From Clostridiales bacterium (GTDB taxonomy: Bacteria > Bacillota > Clostridia > Oscillospirales > CAG-272), in NCBI GenBank assembly GCA_016288155.1, contig JAEEYP010000063.1, positions 158,124-222,123 on the forward strand: a stretch of DNA of 64,000 nucleotides, read 5' to 3'. The notes beneath the pieces were generated by a model that did not search any database, was not told the origin of the DNA, and saw only the letters and a program-made list of their open reading frames with translations. Positions 8,488 to 17,000 of the stretch are shown piece by piece (the first letter of the stretch is position 1; each line of letters begins with the position of its first letter). The position numbers and the translations under genes are program-made.

Positions 8488-10887
8488 TCACGCCTGCGCG
8501 GAATCCGTGAGGAAGTGCTTGATCTCCGATACTCCTTTGAAGCGGCGAACATCGTCCCCGTTTTCGAGAACGAGCGTCGGCGCCTGCTTCACGCCGAATC
8601 GATTGACCAGTTCCGTATTCTCGGCTGCAATGAGCTTCTCATACGAGACGCCGGCTTTGTCGAGCAGCGCCATCGCCAGCTTGCAGTTCGGGCAGGTCGG
8701 CGTGACGAAGAGGTACGAACCTCCGGCAGACGCCGCGGTTGCCTTTTTCTCCGTTTCCGGCTTTGCGGTCGGTGCGGCGGGTTCTGCCGTGCGGATCGGA
8801 CCGACGTGCGTCAGGTGGGATGCGCCGATATCGTACAGCCGGCGATCCTTGAATTCCTGCGCCTTGCCGTCGTTCCAGTTCTGCACCGGGCGGTAATAGC
8901 CTGTGATGCGGCTGTAAACCTCGGTCGGCTTGCCGCAGTGCGGGCATTTGTACTGCTCGCCGGTCAGATAACCGTGTTCACGGCAGACGGAGTAGGTCGG
9001 CGACATCGTATAATACGGGAGTTTGTAGTTCTCGGCTATCTTGCGTACGAGATTCGCCGCGGATTTCCAGTCGGGCAGTTTCTCGCCGAGGAAAGCGTGG
9101 AACACGGTACCGGAGGTGTACAGCGTCTGGAGCTCATCCTGAATGTCGAGCGCCGAGAAAATGTCCTCCGTATAACCGACGGGCAGATGCGAAGAATTCG
9201 TATAGTACGGCGTACCGTTCATGTTCGCCGTGATAATGTCCGGATACTGTTCCTTGTCGTGCTTGGCAAAGCGGTACGTCGTGGATTCCGCGGGGGTTGC
9301 CTCCAGGTTGTAGAGGTCGCCGTACTGTTCCTGATAGTCGGAGAGGCGTTCCCTCATGTGGTTGAGTACGTCCTTGGCAAATTGCTGTGCCTTCGGATCC
9401 GTCAGATCGCAGCGCAGCCATTTCGCGTTGAGGCTCGCTTCATTCATGCCGATCAGACCGATCGTCGAGAAGTGGTTGGCAAACGTGCCGAGATACCGTT
9501 TCGTGTACGGATAAAGTCCCGCGTCCATGAGCCGCGTGATCGCCGTACGCTTCGTTTTCAGGCTGCGGGCGGCGATATCCATGAGCCGATCGAGGCGGTC
9601 GTAGAAGTCCGCTTCATCCGAGGACAGATATGCCAGCCGCGGGAGATTGAGCGTGACGACGCCGATGGAACCGGTCGATTCGCCAGAACCGAAGAAACCG
9701 CCGGATTTCTTGCGAAGCTCGCGAAGATCGAGACGCAGGCGGCAGCACATGGAACGTACGTCGCTCGGCTCCATATCGGAATTGATATAGTTGGAGAAAT
9801 ACGGCGTGCCGTACTTAGCCGTCATCTCGAACAGGAGCTTATTGTTTTCCGTTTCGCTCCAGTCGAAGTCGCGCGTGATGGAGTACGTGGGGATCGGATA
9901 CTGGAAGCCGCGTCCGTTGGCGTCACCCTCGATCATGATCTCGATGAACGCTTTGTTCACCATATCCATTTCCTTCTTGCAGTCGCCGTAGGTGAAGTCG
10001 AGTTCTCTGCCTCCGACGATGGCGGGAAGGTTTTCCAGATCCTTCGGGACCGTCCAATCCAGCGTGATATTGGAGAACGGCGCCTGCGTGCCCCAACGGG
10101 AAGGCGTATTGACGCCGTACACGAAGGACTGGACACATTGCTTGACCTCTTTCTGGCTCAGATTGTCGATCTTGACGAACGGAGCAAGATAGGTATCAAA
10201 CGAAGAAAACGCCTGCGCTCCTGCCCACTCGTTCTGCATGATGCCGAGGAAATTGACCATCTGATTGCAGAGCGTGGACAAATGATTGGCGGGAGAGGAG
10301 GTGATTTTGCCGGGAACACCGCCGAGCCCCTCCTGAATGAGCTGCTTGAGGCTCCATCCGGCACAGTAGCCGGTCAGCATGGAAAGGTCATGAAGATGGA
10401 TGGCGGCCGAACGGTGCGCTTCCGCGACCTCCGGGTCATATACTTCCGTCAGCCAGTAGTTCGCGGTGATCGCGCCGCTGTTGGAGAGGATCAGACCGCC
10501 GACGGAATATGTGACCGTGGAGTTTTCCTTTACGCGCCAGTCTAGGTTGCCGAGATACCCGTCCACGAGATCCTTATAGTTGAGGAGCGCGGAGCCGATG
10601 TTGCGCACCTTCTCGCGCTGCTTGCGGTACAGAATATATGCCTTGGCAACGTCCGCGTATCCCGCTTCGGAGAGTACCTTCTCCACGCAGTCCTGGATAT
10701 CCTCCACAGCGATGCGGTCGTTTTTGATCTTGTCCTGGAATTCCGCCGTAACACGAAGCGCAAGCATGTCTATCACCGTCGGATGAGACTGCTTGTTCAA
10801 TGCATTGAACGCCTTTTGAATGGCGGCGCTGATCTTCGTGATCTCAAAGTCCGCGACCGTTCCGTCGCGCTTCAGTACCTGATACAT
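8488..10887 (-). CDS. nrdD: Anaerobic ribonucleoside-triphosphate reductase with fused C-terminal redoxin
   Basis: Class III ribonucleotide reductase (799 residues) that makes dNTPs without oxygen. Residues 1-90 form an ATP-cone (MYQVLKRDGTVADFEITKI). The glycyl-radical barrel follows, then a zinc-ribbon region with Cys635, Cys648 and Cys651 (QYKCPHCGKP), and the glycyl-radical site in RITGYY, Gly663. After a low-complexity Pro/Ala/Thr/Lys linker (about 688-723) comes an extra 76-residue thioredoxin-fold domain, SYLFVTPTCPNCKLAMALL, with CPNC at 732-735 and the cis-Pro motif QAPTLV. Redoxin-reduced NrdD enzymes are known; a covalently attached redoxin is uncommon. GGGAGG precedes the ATG. It has its own promoter with two NrdR-like boxes; nrdG lies just upstream. 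Confidence 0.95.
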   Translation of the reverse strand: MYQVLKRDGTVADFEITKISAAIQKAFNALNKQSHPTVIDMLALRVTAEFQDKIKNDRIAVEDIQDCVEKVLSEAGYADVAKAYILYRKQREKVRNIGSALLNYKDLVDGYLGNLDWRVKENSTVTYSVGGLILSNSGAITANYWLTEVYDPEVAEAHRSAAIHLHDLSMLTGYCAGWSLKQLIQEGLGGVPGKITSSPANHLSTLCNQMVNFLGIMQNEWAGAQAFSSFDTYLAPFVKIDNLSQKEVKQCVQSFVYGVNTPSRWGTQAPFSNITLDWTVPKDLENLPAIVGGRELDFTYGDCKKEMDMVNKAFIEIMIEGDANGRGFQYPIPTYSITRDFDWSETENNKLLFEMTAKYGTPYFSNYINSDMEPSDVRSMCCRLRLDLRELRKKSGGFFGSGESTGSIGVVTLNLPRLAYLSSDEADFYDRLDRLMDIAARSLKTKRTAITRLMDAGLYPYTKRYLGTFANHFSTIGLIGMNEASLNAKWLRCDLTDPKAQQFAKDVLNHMRERLSDYQEQYGDLYNLEATPAESTTYRFAKHDKEQYPDIITANMNGTPYYTNSSHLPVGYTEDIFSALDIQDELQTLYTSGTVFHAFLGEKLPDWKSAANLVRKIAENYKLPYYTMSPTYSVCREHGYLTGEQYKCPHCGKPTEVYSRITGYYRPVQNWNDGKAQEFKDRRLYDIGASHLTHVGPIRTAEPAAPTAKPETEKKATAASAGGSYLFVTPTCPNCKLAMALLDKAGVSYEKLIAAENTELVNRFGVKQAPTLVLENGDDVRRFKGVSEIKHFLTDSAQA

Positions 10888-10928
10888 GGATTCCTCCCGA
10901 TGCCCTTCACTATTTTCAAAGCAGTAAT

Positions 10929-10957
10929 ACTATACCACACAAGCACGTTTCTGTCAA
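10929..10957 (-). promoter_or_regulatory. nrdD promoter
   Basis: TTGACA (10957-10952), 17-base spacer, TATAGT (10934-10929); the leader is about 35 bases. Confidence 0.88.
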
Positions 10958-10997
10958 TATGTTGTGTGAAAAAAAACAAAAAAACTATATATTGTTG
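10952..10997 (-). promoter_or_regulatory. Pair of NrdR-like boxes
   Basis: Two 16-base sites resemble the NrdR consensus ACACWATATATWGTGT: 10952-10967 (12 of 16 match, cores CAATAT and GTTGTGT) and 10982-10997 (13 of 16, core CTATATATTG). Their centres are 30 bases apart, close to three helical turns, as is typical of NrdR targets. The first overlaps the -35 of nrdD. NrdR itself is not in the window. Confidence 0.7.
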
Positions 10998-10998
10998 T

Positions 10999-11694
10999 TT
11001 ACAATTCCGTGCCGCGTACAATGACCTCGTCCACGCAGGGACGCATGATTTCCGCATATTGCCGAAGCGCGGCGGTATCCGGTGCGTGAAGACCGGCATA
11101 TACGACGGTATCACGGTCCGTGAAAGCCTGAAGCGCCCAGCGGCGTGCACCGCGGATCCACTCTCCGATCGCCCGGAAGGAATCCGCGTCGTGCAGCTCC
11201 GCGACGGCGGTCGTGCGGAATTCGTATTCTACCCGTCCTTCCATGAGAAGCGTCACGCTCTCACGTACGGGACGCAGGTCGCACGACGGCAAACCGACAG
11301 TCTCCGCGTACCGTGCGGGAGAATTCTTTATATCCATTGCAGCATAGTCTATGAGCCCCTCGTCAAGAAGCGCTCGCAGTCTGTCCGGAAACGATCCGTT
11401 CGTGTCCAATTTCACAGCGTATCCGAGCGCACGGATCTTCCGGATCAGTTCCGGCAGTCCGGGGGAAAGCAGCGGCTCGCCGCCGGTGAAAGCGACGCCG
11501 TCCAGCATACCCTGCCGGGTGCGAAGAAAAGAAAGGAGCCGTTCGTCATCCATCTGCACGGGCGCGCCGCGGTCGATCAGTTCGGCATTGTGACAGAACG
11601 GACAGCGGTAATTACAGCCCGCGAGAAAGACCGTGCATGCCAGCTTTCCGGGAAAATCGAGAAGCGTCAGCTTCTGCAGTCCGTGAATATCCAT
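10999..11694 (-). CDS. nrdG: Anaerobic ribonucleotide reductase activating protein (radical SAM)
   Basis: Radical-SAM enzyme that installs the glycyl radical on NrdD using SAM and a [4Fe-4S] cluster. 231 residues; the cluster motif is Cys27-x3-Cys31-x2-Cys34 in AGCNYRCPFCHN, and the SAM-binding FTGGEPLL follows. The ATG at 11694 with GAGG upstream gives the normal start MDIHGLQKLTLLDFPGK. It begins 7 bases after the stop of the DUF4037 gene, so it is expressed from the TPR-DUF4037 transcript, while nrdD has its own promoter about 110 bases downstream. Transcription can probably also continue into nrdD. Confidence 0.95.
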   Translation of the reverse strand: MDIHGLQKLTLLDFPGKLACTVFLAGCNYRCPFCHNAELIDRGAPVQMDDERLLSFLRTRQGMLDGVAFTGGEPLLSPGLPELIRKIRALGYAVKLDTNGSFPDRLRALLDEGLIDYAAMDIKNSPARYAETVGLPSCDLRPVRESVTLLMEGRVEYEFRTTAVAELHDADSFRAIGEWIRGARRWALQAFTDRDTVVYAGLHAPDTAALRQYAEIMRPCVDEVIVRGTEL

Positions 11695-11701
11695 ATCATC
11701 C

Positions 11702-12643
11702 TCACACCGTACTGAGAATATGCAGATTGCGGATCTCCGCGCCGCAGACGGAATCGTTGACGGAATAGGCGTGCTTTTCAAGATCGCCGCAGATCGCTTC
11801 CGTCAGCGACTGACTCCGCAGTTCTTCGATCACGGAAGAAGCGGCATCCTCGATCAATTCGTATTTCGTCTCCGCTGTCTCCCGATCGTTCGGCGTCGTC
11901 AGAAGGTATTCCATCGTTTCCGCCGGAACGGGCAGGCAAGGAAGTGCGCGCATGGCGCGGAAGCTCCATTTGTAATAGGGCATATAGCGGCGGTTGAGCA
12001 GGAAAACCGCCGTCATCGAGGCGCGTACGAACTCGCCGACCGCGAGCTGCGCCGCCGCCTCCTCACCGTGCGCGAGACAGCGGCGGTAGTTGTACTGACC
12101 GGACTGCGCCATGAGGAGAAGCTGCCCGGCCAGCCGCTTGCGGCGCACGTCCTCGGGCATCTCTGAAAGGTATTCCCGGATCCCGGTCAGCAGTCCGGCG
12201 CCGTCGAAGAATACCTCGCCGTTTGTCGCCTCAGCCAATGCATACAGCGGGATACGCAGCCACAGTTCCATAGACAAACGACCGTCAGGCGCGCCGACGC
12301 GGTCGGTAAAAAACTCGCTGATGCGCATCACGCCGCGGCGGCTGCCGCCGACCGGCTGCATCACAGGACGCGCATACCCCGCATATTCCCGCGGAAGTTT
12401 TGCGTAGGCACGTTCAAGCCGGAATGCCGTCTGCCGGTCGACGGCGTCTTCGCCCGGCAGAAAAAGACAGAAGCCGGGATCGAAATCGTGATCGGCTGAA
12501 ACCGCGTCGTCATAGCCGTAGCATTCCGATCCGCTGCCGGTCAGGGCGGCGGCGAGCTTCCCTTCCAACTCCGGGAACTGTGCGCGCAGCATCGGCGCAC
12601 CGTACTCCTCGTAAAATTTTCGGGAGATCTCAAGCCCCTGCAT
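11702..12643 (-). CDS. DUF4037 family protein (nucleotidyltransferase-like)
   Basis: 313 residues matching the DUF4037 pattern. Near the N-terminus TGSGSECYGYDDAVSADHDFDPGF resembles a nucleotidyltransferase active site (GS followed by acidic D-x-D residues), so transfer of a nucleotide to a small molecule or protein is possible but unproven. The remainder is alpha-helical. It overlaps the upstream TPR gene by 14 bases and is 7 bases from nrdG, so the three are translationally linked. A role in nucleotide or radical metabolism would rest on context only. Confidence 0.7.
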   Translation of the reverse strand: MQGLEISRKFYEEYGAPMLRAQFPELEGKLAAALTGSGSECYGYDDAVSADHDFDPGFCLFLPGEDAVDRQTAFRLERAYAKLPREYAGYARPVMQPVGGSRRGVMRISEFFTDRVGAPDGRLSMELWLRIPLYALAEATNGEVFFDGAGLLTGIREYLSEMPEDVRRKRLAGQLLLMAQSGQYNYRRCLAHGEEAAAQLAVGEFVRASMTAVFLLNRRYMPYYKWSFRAMRALPCLPVPAETMEYLLTTPNDRETAETKYELIEDAASSVIEELRSQSLTEAICGDLEKHAYSVNDSVCGAEIRNLHILSTV

Positions 12644-13481
12644 AGATCTTCTCCGCCCTTTCGTTCAATTCCTCGGCAAAGGCGAAATAGCCGTAATAAG
12701 AAAAAGTCGGGGCGCATTTTTCGCATACGAAAGCGTAATACCCGTCTCGGATGACGTCCTCCCGGTCAAACTGCGCCTGCGCTGCGTCCAGACACTGCTC
12801 GATCTTTTCGGCGCCGCGCTCCAGTCCGTGTTCCGCCTCGACGGCATTCGCGATATTCAACTCAGTCATCGCACGTTCCAGCGCACTGTTTTCTCTTGCA
12901 TCCGCGATGCGCAGCGCCCGCTGAAACGCTTCATACGCTTCACCGAAGCGCCGTTCTTCCGCCAATGCGAGCCCCATGTTGTTGTAGAGACCGCCGAGAC
13001 GTCCATCGTTTTCCGGAAGGTTTGCTTCATAGATCACGCGGGCACGCTCGAAATACGGGATCGCGCGTCCCGGATCGCCGAATGCATCGTACACGGTCGC
13101 CGCGTTGACGCAGACGGTCGCCTCGCTGACCGTTTCTTCCATGCCGAGGCGCGCGATCAACCGGAAAGCGGCGTCCGTCTGTTCCATGGCTTCCTCGCGC
13201 TTCTGCACCTTCCGATAATGGCCCATCAGTTCTCCGCGGACAAGAAGTTCACCGCGCTCGTCTCCGAGTATTTGTGATTCCTGCAGCCAATACAGAAGAT
13301 GCCGCTCAGCTCCTGCAAGATCGCGATGAGCCATATATTCGTCGAGCTTTTCCATGATCCGCCCCTGCGGGACGGTCTGTACCGGGCGCTTGCCCGACGG
13401 ATCCATGCACAGCGGACACGCCGGTTCCAGGTAGTCTTCCGCCGGGATCGTTTTGCGCGCAGCGGATTCACGGTCGTTCAT
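12630..13481 (-). CDS. Tetratricopeptide-repeat protein
   Basis: 283 residues. After an N-terminal CPLC pair (PACPLCMDPSG), helical repeats run from about residue 45 to the end, for example EEAMEQTDAAFRLIARLG, GRAIPYFERARVIYEAN and RFGEAYEAFQRALRIADA, which fit TPR units. Such proteins are scaffolds for partner binding. The partner is probably the DUF4037 protein, whose gene overlaps this one by 14 bases. It heads the operon TPR-DUF4037-nrdG. Cys-x2-Cys near the start might bind metal. Exact function unknown. Confidence 0.75.
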   Translation of the reverse strand: MNDRESAARKTIPAEDYLEPACPLCMDPSGKRPVQTVPQGRIMEKLDEYMAHRDLAGAERHLLYWLQESQILGDERGELLVRGELMGHYRKVQKREEAMEQTDAAFRLIARLGMEETVSEATVCVNAATVYDAFGDPGRAIPYFERARVIYEANLPENDGRLGGLYNNMGLALAEERRFGEAYEAFQRALRIADARENSALERAMTELNIANAVEAEHGLERGAEKIEQCLDAAQAQFDREDVIRDGYYAFVCEKCAPTFSYYGYFAFAEELNERAEKIYAGA

Positions 13482-13592
13482 ATTTGTCTTCCTCGTTCCG
13501 TGTCCGGATTTTTATTGCGAACGGCTGTTAAAACACAATATCGTGTATGCCTTGTCGGATGCGGCACAGTATGATGCGTCCGCGCCTTTATC

Positions 13593-13621
13593 ATTGTGAC
13601 ACATTTGGGCGGATTTGTCAA
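13593..13621 (-). promoter_or_regulatory. Promoter of the TPR-DUF4037-nrdG operon
   Basis: TTGACA (13621-13616), 17-base spacer, CACAAT (13598-13593). The leader to the first ATG is about 105 bases. Confidence 0.85.
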
Positions 13622-13654
13622 GCCCTCTTTTCAAGTTCGTCCGATATTTTCAAA

Positions 13655-13686
13655 AGAAAAGGCGCATCGGCTCTGCGCCGATGCGC
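13655..13686 (-). terminator. Terminator of the MFS gene
   Basis: Nine-bp stem GCGCATCGG/CCGATGCGC with a 7-base loop, then CTTTTCTTTTG on the minus strand. Confidence 0.85.
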
Positions 13687-13702
13687 TTGATTTTCGGTGA
13701 TC

Positions 13703-14968
13703 TCATTTTTCTTCCGGATCGGACGGAAGATTGGCAGCGGAACGGCGAGACGCCGCGGCGAATAGTACCAGCAAACATACCATAAGCAGTGGGAATACGG
13801 CTGCGGCGAACATCCCGGTCTTGAGCGCGGTCTGCTGTGCCTCGCCGGCGAGTCCCGGAAGAGTCACTGACGGATCCGCCGCCGCGGCATCGCTGACAAG
13901 TCCGCTGATCCACGGTCCGAATGAGCAGCCGAGGTCGCCCGCCAAAGCGAGCACGGCGAACATGGGCGTGCCTCCGCGCGGAAAACGTGCGGAGGAAAGG
14001 CTGAGTACGCCGGGCCACATCAAAGATACGCCGAATCCGCATACGGCACAGCCGATGAGTGCGTACAAGGGGCTCTGTCCGAACACGGTAAGCATATAGC
14101 ATCCGAACGTGAGGATCGCGCACAATGTCAGTGCGGGCGCCATGCGGATCTTTTTTCCGAGAAGTCCGTACCCCGTGCGGCCAAGAGCCATAAAAACGGC
14201 GAACAGGCAGGGACCGAGGATGTCTCCGAGTGCTTTTGTCAAACCGAGCGCCTTTTCGGCAAACAGAGAAGCCCACTGTGACATTGCCTGCTCGGAGGCG
14301 CCGGAACAGATCATGAGAAGAATGAAAACGTAAAAGGCGCCGCAGTGCCAGAGCGCCGTGAGCGGCGGACGCTTTTCTTTTTGCTGCGTTTCTTCGGGGA
14401 GCGGTACACGCAGAAAGAGCACCGTATTCAAAATGGGGATCAGCGCCCACAAAAAAGGGAGAAGATACCACCGCTGTTGTCCCACGAGAGAGAGAAGCGG
14501 GGTCGTCACAAGGACGACCAGGCAGAAGCCCCACGAATAGAAAGAATGAAGCAGGCTCATGGAGGACGCCTTCGCATCGCCGGGCAGTGCGTCGATCAGC
14601 GGACTGATGATGACCTCCGTCAGTCCTCCGCCTATCGAATAGAAGAAAACGGCGATGAGGATCCCCGCGTACGGATCCGGAAGGACCCGCGGGAGGATGC
14701 CGAGCAGGATCAGACCGAGCGCCGCGCTGACGTGTGCCGTGACCGCCGCGGCGCGGTAACCGATGCGCGGCACGAGGCGGATCGAAACGAGATCGACGAG
14801 GATCTGTATAACAAACGTGATGAATACGATCTGTCCGAGCAGCGCAAAGCGTACGGAATATCGCTCTTGAAATATAACGAAGAATAGTGTGGTAAGATTG
14901 ATCGTGATCGCTTGCGTGATATAGCCGATATAACAAGCCAATCGGGTCAGGCGGTAGTCAGAATGCAT
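13703..14968 (-). CDS. Major facilitator superfamily transporter
   Basis: 421 residues with about 12 hydrophobic helices and a basic mid-loop (LPEETQQKEKRPPLT). Features resemble sugar-type MFS members (FucP/YihN-like): ISPLIDALPGDAKASSMSLLHSF and SVSLMWPGVLSLSSARFP. The substrate cannot be read from sequence. The ATG at 14968 is chosen over an open frame upstream since AAAGGA lies 8 bases before it. It follows the SpoIID-like gene by 13 bases and shares its transcript. Confidence 0.85.
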   Translation of the reverse strand: MHSDYRLTRLACYIGYITQAITINLTTLFFVIFQERYSVRFALLGQIVFITFVIQILVDLVSIRLVPRIGYRAAAVTAHVSAALGLILLGILPRVLPDPYAGILIAVFFYSIGGGLTEVIISPLIDALPGDAKASSMSLLHSFYSWGFCLVVLVTTPLLSLVGQQRWYLLPFLWALIPILNTVLFLRVPLPEETQQKEKRPPLTALWHCGAFYVFILLMICSGASEQAMSQWASLFAEKALGLTKALGDILGPCLFAVFMALGRTGYGLLGKKIRMAPALTLCAILTFGCYMLTVFGQSPLYALIGCAVCGFGVSLMWPGVLSLSSARFPRGGTPMFAVLALAGDLGCSFGPWISGLVSDAAAADPSVTLPGLAGEAQQTALKTGMFAAAVFPLLMVCLLVLFAAASRRSAANLPSDPEEK

Positions 14969-14981
14969 ACGAAACGTTCCT

Positions 14982-17000
14982 TTATTGGAAATTGCCGAGC
15001 AGTCTGTAGTCGGAAATCGTGACGCCGGTGTAATACGCGTCGATGATCGTCTCATAGTCGTAGCCGAGATCGGCGATATCTTTTGCGCCGTACTGGCTCA
15101 GTCCCGTGCCGTGCCCCCAACCTTTGCCGACAAAGATGAAGTTGTAATCACTGGACGCATGCGCCACCTTTGTTTCCGTATGGACTGTATATTCTTTTAC
15201 CGTGCGAGTAATTGCCGGCACAGCGGTAAGCCGGGCAGCGAGCCGGTCGATACCCGTAAGAAAACCGTCGAGCAGACCGTTTGACGCGGCGGGAGAGGAC
15301 GTATCGGAATCGGTAAGGAGAGAAAGCACCTGACCGGGCAGATCGGAGCTCGCCTCGCCGGTGAGGGCAAGAAGTGCGCCGGATGGATCCGACGTGGCGC
15401 CGACCAAGGGATCGGACGGCAGAAACGCCGCTTGTGCGGCGGAAAGAGGGGCACGGACAGTCTTCACACCGGCGTCGATCTCGACGTCATGCAGCGCCTC
15501 GACCGTATCGACGGTATAGGCGACACTGCCGCGTCCGACCACGAAATTCGCGCTCTTGAGATATGCGGAAAGCGCAAGACGCACGCGGTCGGTATTGTTG
15601 ATCACGATGGAAGCGCCGTTGGAGGCGGTGATGCGGAGAGATTTCACATAGGTGGATCCGGGCGCGAGCGAAAGGATCTCAATATTCGTGATCGTTCCGT
15701 CGAGCTCCGTATAGCCGCGTCCGCGAAGATAGGTAAGAAGCGTGTACGGAGATATCTCCACCGTCCAGAAACCGTTGTAGTATTCGGAATACCGTTCCCA
15801 CGGCGTATCGTGCGCGACAAGATACGGGCTGTTCTCTCCGCCCCATACGTCGCCTACGCTGACCGTGCATCCGCCGCAGCTCGACGTATAATACGCCACG
15901 GCGATCTCGTTGCCGTACGTAATGACAAGGCCGTGCGTGGCACGAACGGCGTCGAGCACGTTCTGATTCACGCGCCCCGCGCCGCAGTACGTCTGGCAGT
16001 GGATATCGTTGCAGACGTCGAAATGATCGGCGGAGTGACGGTGCAGAAGGAGCTGATGCACAGCGTAGGAGCGCGCGGCGATCGCAAACGCTTTCTGCGT
16101 TTCGATCGGCCAGGAGTTGCTGATCTCATACGGAAGTACGGCCTCCACGTACTGATCGAGCGTCACAACGCTGGTCACGGAGACACCGATATGACCCTGA
16201 TCGGCAAAGCGGTTGTAGGCAAGGACGCCGTCGTATACGTTCGAACTCTGCGCCTTGATATACGCGGCTTCCGTACCGGTACGGATCGCCTGCATGCCGA
16301 GAGAAGAACCGTCCGCACAGTCGTAGGAAAACAGGATCCTGTCCGTTTCCGGATCGATCACGATGACGGAGGTTTCGGAGGGACCGACGACCGCCGTATT
16401 GAACAAAGGATACAGCGCGGTGACCGTTTCCAGCATCGACTGTGCCTGATACTCCGTGACGAAGGATCCGACGCGGATCCGCAGAACACCGTTCGCATAT
16501 GCCGGATACGCGATGAGACCGTTGGCCTCAAAGACCGGCTTCACCTGTGACAGCAGACTCAGCATGACGGCGGACTCCATCGTGGAGATATCCGTCATGA
16601 ATTCCACGTGATAACCGCCGACCTTCACGGAGGACACGTCTGCGGAAAGTGCGTATCCGCCGTCTGTCTTTCTCAAGTTTGCGTCGACCGCCATACAGAC
16701 GACCTTTTCCTGTAGTGTCCAGAACGGACGGAGACATTTGTCACCGTCCGTCGGAAGAATGCCGACGGTGTAACCGTCGAGCGTCGTCGTCTCATAACTT
16801 ACGGGGACACCGTCGCGGTACATCAGCCCGACGCTGATGAGCGCGTCGTCCAATGGCTCGTCAAAGTCCGCCGCGTATGACTGCAGGACCAGCATGTAGA
16901 TCAGCGTATAGAGCGATCCTCCCACCATGAGTATCGCAAGGATCAAAGCAAAGATACGCACGATCAGACGACGACGCGAATCCGATGACTTGTTATTCAA
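14982..17000 (-). CDS. SpoIID/LytB-domain protein
   Basis: 672 residues. An N-terminal membrane anchor (VRIFALILAILMVGGSLY, about 14-33) precedes a SPOR-like region (NGVLRIRVGSFVTEYQAQSM) and the SpoIID/LytB core, AVLPYEISNSWPIETQKAFAIAARSYAV, DVCNDIHCQTYCG and the C-terminal GKGWGHGTGLSQYGAKDIA. SpoIID is a lytic transglycosylase that trims denuded glycan during forespore engulfment. A roughly 100-residue Ser/Ala/Asp-rich insertion separates the core from the GWGHG motif, and the protein is about twice the size of classical SpoIID. The start is TTG at 17000, set by AGAGGAG 8 bases upstream. A 220-base structured leader precedes it. Confidence 0.9.
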   Translation of the reverse strand: MNNKSSDSRRRLIVRIFALILAILMVGGSLYTLIYMLVLQSYAADFDEPLDDALISVGLMYRDGVPVSYETTTLDGYTVGILPTDGDKCLRPFWTLQEKVVCMAVDANLRKTDGGYALSADVSSVKVGGYHVEFMTDISTMESAVMLSLLSQVKPVFEANGLIAYPAYANGVLRIRVGSFVTEYQAQSMLETVTALYPLFNTAVVGPSETSVIVIDPETDRILFSYDCADGSSLGMQAIRTGTEAAYIKAQSSNVYDGVLAYNRFADQGHIGVSVTSVVTLDQYVEAVLPYEISNSWPIETQKAFAIAARSYAVHQLLLHRHSADHFDVCNDIHCQTYCGAGRVNQNVLDAVRATHGLVITYGNEIAVAYYTSSCGGCTVSVGDVWGGENSPYLVAHDTPWERYSEYYNGFWTVEISPYTLLTYLRGRGYTELDGTITNIEILSLAPGSTYVKSLRITASNGASIVINNTDRVRLALSAYLKSANFVVGRGSVAYTVDTVEALHDVEIDAGVKTVRAPLSAAQAAFLPSDPLVGATSDPSGALLALTGEASSDLPGQVLSLLTDSDTSSPAASNGLLDGFLTGIDRLAARLTAVPAITRTVKEYTVHTETKVAHASSDYNFIFVGKGWGHGTGLSQYGAKDIADLGYDYETIIDAYYTGVTISDYRLLGNFQ

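Noticed and set aside
8308-10545. 745-codon open frame on the plus strand
   Set aside because: It lies antisense to nrdD and lacks any family motif; long antisense frames are expected in this GC-rich coding sequence. The same applies to 47145-49433 (+) and 59517-61646 (-).
13533-13546. Palindrome ACACAATATCGTGT in the leader of the TPR-DUF4037-nrdG operon, resembling an NrdR box
   Set aside because: It is 14 rather than 16 bases, has no second copy at the usual distance, and lies downstream of the promoter.
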